Positions 58,653-64,000 of a stretch of 64,000 bases of DNA are shown here, piece after piece. The stretch comes from Pleurodeles waltl (taxonomy: Eukaryota > Chordata > Amphibia > Caudata > Salamandridae). The notes beneath the pieces were generated by a model. It saw only the letters and a program-made list of their open reading frames with translations. It made no database searches and had not been told where the DNA came from. The stretch is from the NCBI RefSeq assembly GCF_031143425.1, contig NC_090444.1, positions 63,359,533 to 63,423,532 on the forward strand. Reading direction: 5' to 3'. Position numbers and translations under genes: made by a program. How positions within the stretch are numbered: the stretch's first letter is position 1; each line of letters starts with the position of its first letter.

Positions 58653-61061
58653 TTACATCCTTCTGTTCAGGTCATTCCCTTTGGGGAACTGACCTACTTC
58701 CACAGTGATAGGACCTAGTGTGAATTGCCTCTTGTCTGCCTCTTCAATGTCTCCACCCATTCTTTCTATCTTGGTCTTAGAGGTATCCACCTCTGCTAAC
58801 CTTATCTTGGCCAGGGTTACCCCTAGCTTACCCAGAGAGGTTGCCCAGAGCTGGAGTAACCCCACCATGACCAATAGGGTCAGGGGGCCTAACTTGCTAT
58901 TTGGCATGGGGTCAGACCACCATGCTAAGGATAGTGCAGCCATAAAGGCTAACACCCAGCAGAGGCCACTGACAGCTGTCAGTGCCCAGAACCACACCTT
59001 TAGCTCTTCACCTAAAAGGGAAGGGGCTAAGTTACAGGCTTCTTTGGGTTCAGGTTGCCTGTCTGCTGTATTGGAGTGGGGGGTTACCACATCTTGTAGT
59101 AAACACCCTTCTTCCACTCTTTCTTCTGTTAGCTGAGGAGCCACCCACTCAGGTTTAACAGTTGCCTGACTAGCCAGGACTTCTTGTGGGTCAGGTTGGA
59201 CTTTATCAGGGCCATTTTTGGAGTTCTCCCCTACTGGAGCAGAATCTCCTTGGCTTGCTGTAACCTTGGCTAAAGGTTGTCCACCCTTCCTACTCTGTTT
59301 TCTTTTCTTCTTCTTCTGGGGCCTGCTTGCATTTACTGCAGAGGCAGGACTTCCAGAATCCTTGGGAGAGGACTGGCACTGGACCAGTTCCTCTCTTGAG
59401 CTCTGACTAACCTCTGGGTAGTCATTTCCAAGGAGACAATCAAGGGGGAGGTCTGTACTGACTACTACCCTTCTCCAGCTAAGAGTGCCACCCACTTCTA
59501 TGGGCACTAAAGCCACAGGCCTCTTAGTGACCCTGTCTAGGCTAACTCTTACCCTGGCAGTCTCACCTGGGATGTACTGGTTTGAGAGCACCAGCCTGTC
59601 ATGCACAATAGTGTGACTGGCACAAGTGTCTCTCAGGGCAGTGGTTGGGATTCCATTCACCAGTAGGTGGTGGAAGTGTCTACTTCCCTCTGGAATCTCC
59701 AACTCACCTGTTGGGCCCTGTTTCCAGTTGAAGGCTAGGAAGACCTCCTCATCTGAGGAGTCATCTCCCATGGCTACACTGGTTACCCCAGGAATTTTGT
59801 TCTGGGGTTTGTTGTTGGGACAAGAAGTGTCCTTGGTGTGGTGCCCAGACTGTTTACAGTTGTGGCACCAGGCCTTAGTGGCATCCCAGTTCTTACCCTG
59901 GTACCCACCTTTGTTTTGGGTTGTGTCTTGGGGCCCACCCACCTGTTCTGGTTTTTGGGGGCCTACAGAGGACTCTTTTTCTTTGTTTCTAGTGTCACCC
60001 ACTTTCTCCTGGGGAGTTTTTGTAACCCCTTTCTTTTGGTCACCCCCAGTGGAAGTTTTGGTTACCCTAGTCTTGACCCAGTGGTCTGCCTTCTTTCCCA
60101 ATTCTTGGGGAGAAATTGGACCTAGGTCTACCAGATACTGATGCAACTTTTCATTGAAGCAGTTACTTAAAATGTGTTCTTTCATAAACAAATTATAAAG
60201 CCCAACATAGTCACACACTTCATTTCCAGTTAACCAACCATCTAGTGTTTTTACTGAGTAGTCTACAAAATCAACCCAGGTCTGGCTCGAGGATTTTTGA
60301 GCCCCCCTGAATCTAATTCTATACTCCTCAGTGGAGAATCCAAAGCCCTCAATCAGGGTACCCTTCATGAGGTCATAAGATTCTGCATCTTTTCCAGAGA
60401 GTGTGAGGAGTCTATCCCTACACTTTCCAGTGAACATTTCCCAAAGGAGAGCACCCCAGTGAGATCTGTTCACTTTTCTGGTTACACAAGCCCTCTCAAA
60501 AGCTGTGAACCATTTGGTGATGTCATCACCATCTTCATATTTTGTTACAATCCCTTTGGGGATTTTTAGGATGTCAGGAGAATCTCTGACCCTATTTAAG
60601 TTGCTGCCACCATTGATGGGACCTAGGCCCATCTCTTTTCTTTCCCTTTCTATGGCTAGGAGCTGCTTTTCCAAAGCCAATCTTTTGACCATCCTGGCTA
60701 ACAGGGGGTCATCTTCACTGGAGTTATCCTCAGTGATTTCAGAGGTGTTGGTCTCTCCTGTGAGGGAACCAGCATCTCTGACTATTATTTTTGGAGTCAG
60801 GGTTTGAGGGACCCTGTTCTCCCTAGATAGGACTGGTAGGGGGGAATTTTCCTCCAAGTCTCTATCCTCTTCTTCTGAGTTGCCACCCTCAGAGGGGTTG
60901 GCCTTTTCAAACTCTGCCAAAAGCTCCTGGAGCTGTATTTTGGTAGGTTTGGGGCCCATTGTTATTTTCTTTATTTTACAGAGTGACCTTAGCTCCCTCA
61001 TCTTAAGATGGAGGTAAGGTGTGGTGTCGAGTTCCACCACAGTCACATCTGTGCTAGACAT
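58653..61061 (-). CDS. Gag-protease-like ORF with C-terminal membrane helices, 802 aa
   Basis: This is the only ORF of the LTR element and is intact. Residues ~16-52 look like a SAP motif (LKMRELRSLCKIKK...LQELL). ~60-145 are acidic then helical. ~180-330 match a SCAN/retroviral-capsid-like domain (STEEYRIRFRG, WVDFVDYSVKTL, LGKKADHWVK). C399, C402, H407 and C414 form a zinc-knuckle-like C-x2-C-x4-H-x6-C, longer than the usual spacing. ~460-551 resemble a retropepsin: LRDTCASHTIV replaces the standard DTG, and LPLDCLLGNDYPEV is the second motif. A basic tract at 583-592 and two hydrophobic segments (~690-713 and ~725-745) follow. Such helices are unusual in Gag. The start at 61061 gives a 264-nt leader after the 5' LTR. 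Role: particle protein for RNA packaging, inferred. Confidence 0.85.
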   Translation of the reverse strand: MSSTDVTVVELDTTPYLHLKMRELRSLCKIKKITMGPKPTKIQLQELLAEFEKANPSEGGNSEEEDRDLEENSPLPVLSRENRVPQTLTPKIIVRDAGSLTGETNTSEITEDNSSEDDPLLARMVKRLALEKQLLAIERERKEMGLGPINGGSNLNRVRDSPDILKIPKGIVTKYEDGDDITKWFTAFERACVTRKVNRSHWGALLWEMFTGKCRDRLLTLSGKDAESYDLMKGTLIEGFGFSTEEYRIRFRGAQKSSSQTWVDFVDYSVKTLDGWLTGNEVCDYVGLYNLFMKEHILSNCFNEKLHQYLVDLGPISPQELGKKADHWVKTRVTKTSTGGDQKKGVTKTPQEKVGDTRNKEKESSVGPQKPEQVGGPQDTTQNKGGYQGKNWDATKAWCHNCKQSGHHTKDTSCPNNKPQNKIPGVTSVAMGDDSSDEEVFLAFNWKQGPTGELEIPEGSRHFHHLLVNGIPTTALRDTCASHTIVHDRLVLSNQYIPGETARVRVSLDRVTKRPVALVPIEVGGTLSWRRVVVSTDLPLDCLLGNDYPEVSQSSREELVQCQSSPKDSGSPASAVNASRPQKKKKRKQSRKGGQPLAKVTASQGDSAPVGENSKNGPDKVQPDPQEVLASQATVKPEWVAPQLTEERVEEGCLLQDVVTPHSNTADRQPEPKEACNLAPSLLGEELKVWFWALTAVSGLCWVLAFMAALSLAWWSDPMPNSKLGPLTLLVMVGLLQLWATSLGKLGVTLAKIRLAEVDTSKTKIERMGGDIEEADKRQFTLGPITVEVGQFPKGNDLNRRM

Positions 61062-61304
61062 TTTGCTTCTAAAAGTTGGAATACTTTTTAAGAATCTACA
61101 ACTGGTTCTAGAATCTAATTCAAACTTTTACAAACTTTTAAACTCTAAAAGAAATGCTAAACAGGATCTAACACAAGGCCCTAGCAGGTCTTTTAAGAAT
61201 TTAGAAAACTTTTCAAATTGCAAAAATCAATTTCTAATGACAATTTTGGAATTTGTCGTGTGATCAGGTATTGGCTGAGTAGTCCAGCAAATGCAAAGTC
61301 TTGT

Positions 61305-61324
61305 ACCCCACCGCTGATCCACCA
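61305..61324 (-). promoter_or_regulatory. Primer-binding-site-like sequence
   Basis: One base after the 5' LTR the coding strand reads TGGTGGATCAGCGGTGGGG. Starting with TGG at this place is typical of a site that pairs with a tRNA 3' CCA end. I could not match it to a named tRNA. Confidence 0.5.
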
Positions 61325-61325
61325 A

Positions 61326-64000
61326 TGTAGGAAGTTGGCTCTGTATGTGCTATTTCAAAGTAAGGAATAGCATGCACAGAGTCCAAGGGTTCCCCTTAGA
61401 GGTAAAATAGTGGTAAAAATAGATAATACTAATGCTCTATTTTGTGGTAGTGTGGTCGAGCAGTAGGCTTATCCAAGGAGTAGTGTTAAGCATTTGTTGT
61501 ACATACACATAGACAATAAATGAGGTACACACACTCAGAGACAAATCCAGCCAATAGGTTTTGTTATAGAAAAATATATTTTCTTAGTTTATTTTAAGAA
61601 CCACAGGTTCAAATTCTACATGTAATATCTCATTCGAAAGGTATTGCAGGTAAGTACTTTAGGAACTTCAAATCATCAAAATTGCATGTATACTTTTCAA
61701 GTTATTCACAAATAGCTGTTTTAAAAGTGGACACTTAGTGCAATTTTCACAGTTCCTAGGGGAGGTAAGTATTTGTTAGGTTAACCAGGTAAGTAAGACA
61801 CTTACAGGGCTTAGTTCTTGGTCCAAGGTAGCCCACCGTTGGGGGTTCAGAGCAACCCCAAAGTCACCACACCAGCAGCTCAGGGCCGGTCAGGTGCAGA
61901 GTTCAAAGTGGTGCCCAAAACACATAGGCTAGAATGGAGAGGAGGGGGTGCCCCGGTTCCGGTCTGTTTGCAGGTAAGTACCCGCGTCTTCGGAGGGCAG
62001 ACCAGGGGGGTTTTGTAGGGCACCGGGGGGGACACAAGTCCACACAGAAATTTCACCCTCAGCAGCGCGGGGGCGGCCGGGTGCAGTGTAGAAACAGGCG
62101 TCGGGTTCGCAATGTTAGTCTATGAGAGATCTCGGGATCTCTTCAGCGCTGCAGGCAGGCAAGGGGGGGATTCCTCGGGGAAACCTCCACTTGGGCGAGG
62201 GAGAGGGACTCCTGGGGGTCACTTCTCCAGTGAAAGTCCGGTCCTTCAGGTCCTGGGGGCTGCGGGTGCAGGGTCTCTCCCAGGCGTCGGGACTTTAGGT
62301 TCAAAGAGTCGCGGTCAGGGGAAGCCTCGGGATTCCCTCTGCAGGCGGCGCTGTGGGGGCTCAGGGGGGACAGGTTTTGGTACTCACAGTATCAGAGTAG
62401 TCCTGGGGTCCCTCCTGAGGTGTTGGATCGCCACCAGCCGAGTCGGGGTCGCCGGGTGCAGTGTTGCAAGTCTCACGCTTCTGGCGGGGAGCTTGCAGGG
62501 TTCTTTAAAGCTGCTGGAAACAAAGTTGCAGCTTTTCTTGGAGCAGGTCCGCTGTCCTCGGGAGTTTCTTGTCTTTTCGAAGCAGGGGCAGTCCTCAGAG
62601 GATGTCGAGGTCGCTGGTCCCTTTGGAAGGCGTCGCTGGAGCAGGATCTTTGGAAGGCAGGAGACAGGCCGGTGAGTTTCTGGAGCCAAGGCAGTTGTCG
62701 TCTTCTGGTCTTCCTCTGCAGGGGTTTTTCAGCTAGGCAGTCCTTCTTCTTGTAGTTGCAGGAATCTCATTTTTCTAGGGTTCAGGGTAGCCCTTAAATA
62801 CTAAATTTAAGGGCGTGTTTAGGTCTGGGGGGTTAGTAGCCAATGGCTACTAGCCCTGAGGGTGGGTACACCCTCTTTGTGCCTCCTCCCAAGGGGAGGG
62901 GGTCACAATCCTAACCCTATTGGGGGAATCCTCCATCTGCAAGATGGAGGATTTCTAAAAGTCAGAGTCACCTCAGCTCAGGACACCTTAGGGGCTGTCC
63001 TGACTGGCCAGTGACTCCTCCTTGTTTTTCTCATTATTTTCTCCGGCCTTGCCGCCAAAAGTGGGGCCTGGCCGGAGGGGGCGGGGAACTCCACTAGCTG
63101 GAGTGTCCTGCTGGGTTGGCACAAAGGAGGTGAGCCTTTGAGGCTCACCGCCAGGTGTGACAATTCCTGCCTGGGGGAGGTGTTAGCATCTCCACCCAGT
63201 GCAGGCTTTGTTACTGGCCTCAGAGTGACAAAGGCACTCTCCCCATGGGGCCAGCAACATGTCTCGGTTTGTGGCAGGCTGCTAAAACTAGTCAGCCTAC
63301 ACAGATAGTCGGTTAAGTTTCAGGGGGCACCTCTAAGGTGCCCTCTGGGGTGTATTTTACAATAAAATGTACACTGGCATCAGTGTGCATTTATTGTGCT
63401 GAGAAGTTTGATACCAAACTTCCCAGTTTTCAGTGTAGCCATTATGGTGCTGTGGAGTTCGTGTTTGACAGACTCCCAGACCATATACTCTTATGGCTAC
63501 CCTGCACTTACAATGTCTAAGGTTTTGTTTAGACACTGTAGGGGTACCATGCTCATGCACTGGTACCCTCACCTATGGTATAGTGCACCCTGCCTTAGGG
63601 CTGTAAGGCCTGCTAGAGGGGTGTCTTACCTATACTGCATAGGCAGTGAGAGGCTGGCATGGCACCCTGAGGGGAGTGCCATGTCGACTTACTCATTTTG
63701 TTCTCACTAGCACACACAGGCTTGTAAGCAGTGTGTCTGTGCTGAGTGAGGGGTCTCTAGGGTGGCATAAGACATGCTGCAGCCCTTAGAGACCTTCCTT
63801 GGTATCAGGGCCCTTGGTACTAGAAGTACCAGTTACAAGGGACTTATCTGAATGCCAGGGTGTGCCAATTGTGGATACAATGGTACATTTTAGGTGAAGG
63901 AACACTGGTGCTGGGGCCTGGTTAACAGGGTCCCAGCACTCTTCTTAGTCAAGTCAGCATCAGTATCAGGCAAAAAGTGGGGGGTAACTGCAACAGGGAG
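61326..64000 (-). repeat. 5' LTR (right), cut by the window end
   Basis: It contains the first 2675 of an expected 2688 bases and is almost identical to 55847-58521. In coding orientation this LTR should carry the promoter for the gag ORF. No core promoter could be fixed by reading. Confidence 0.92.

Larger units (their letters stand above)
55847..64000 (-). mobile_element. Full-length LTR retrotransposon, gag-only, non-autonomous
   Basis: Two near-identical LTRs (55847-58534 and 61326 to beyond 64000; offset 5479 bp) flank a 2791-bp interior with one 802-codon ORF on the minus strand. In coding orientation the right LTR is the 5' LTR. A tRNA-type primer-binding-like site adjoins it at about 61305-61324, and a G-rich polypurine-like tract adjoins the left (3') LTR. 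No reverse transcriptase, RNase H or integrase is present, so replication must use enzymes from another element. The left flank CTGTG (55842-55846) should recur at about 64014 outside the window. The two LTRs account for about two thirds of the element's length. Confidence 0.9.

Noticed and set aside
59626..60141. 171-codon + strand ORF
   Set aside because: Shadow of the gag-protease ORF on the minus strand; no domain.
52070..64000. Further IFT172 exon downstream of 52069
   Set aside because: No segment with splice borders and IFT172-like peptide was found; the stretch is mainly LTR DNA.

Overview
The window is a piece of a very large vertebrate genome. Every sign points to a urodele amphibian, probably a newt (inference from giant repeat-filled introns, abundant DIRS-type retroelements and very long LTRs; no species marker is visible). 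The only host gene I can support is IFT172 (intraflagellar transport 172) on the + strand. Six consecutive coding exons (9908-10069, 11581-11634, 21426-21529, 42631-42716, 50570-50682, 51902-52069) have GT-AG borders and compatible phases. They join into 687 nt, or 229 uninterrupted codons, from the N-terminal WD40 half of the protein. The start and end of the gene lie outside the window.

Everything else is intron, and most of it is mobile DNA. Intron lengths here are 1.5, 9.8, 21.1, 7.9 and 1.2 kb, plus partial introns at both edges. Three DIRS-like tyrosine-recombinase retrotransposons lie in sense orientation. Element A (14843-20734) is complete in structure. Element B (22997-31515) is complete but split by a solo LTR. 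Element C (33535-38202) has lost its 3' end to another LTR. Each has a gag-like ORF, a reverse transcriptase/RNase H frame and a tyrosine recombinase frame. A and B also keep unequal inverted terminal repeats and the internal complementary region used to template circular intermediates. A much older DIRS-like relic lies at about 44580-49190, and further ITR fragments lie at 40893-41200 and 55701-55846.

The second main family is an LTR retrotransposon with unusually long (about 2.6-2.7 kb) LTRs. Two solo or orphan LTRs interrupt DIRS B (perfect 5-bp target duplication) and DIRS C. Two older diverged LTRs lie at 6057-8666 and 52944-55195. A young full-length copy on the minus strand begins at 55847 and runs past the window end. 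Its internal region is only 2.8 kb and holds a single intact 802-codon ORF: SAP-like segment, SCAN/capsid-like domain, zinc knuckle, retropepsin-like domain, basic tract and two predicted transmembrane helices. It has no reverse transcriptase, RNase H or integrase. This gag-protease-membrane element that must borrow its polymerase is my best candidate for something undescribed.

Smaller features are Harbinger-like and foldback MITEs, a composite direct/inverted repeat at 22001-22976, a hairpin-rich and tRNA-like tract at 32288-32965, microsatellites (two used as DIRS targets) and a short tandem repeat. No rRNA, functional tRNA or CRISPR array was seen. Annotation rests on reading alone; repeat family names are inference unless stated.
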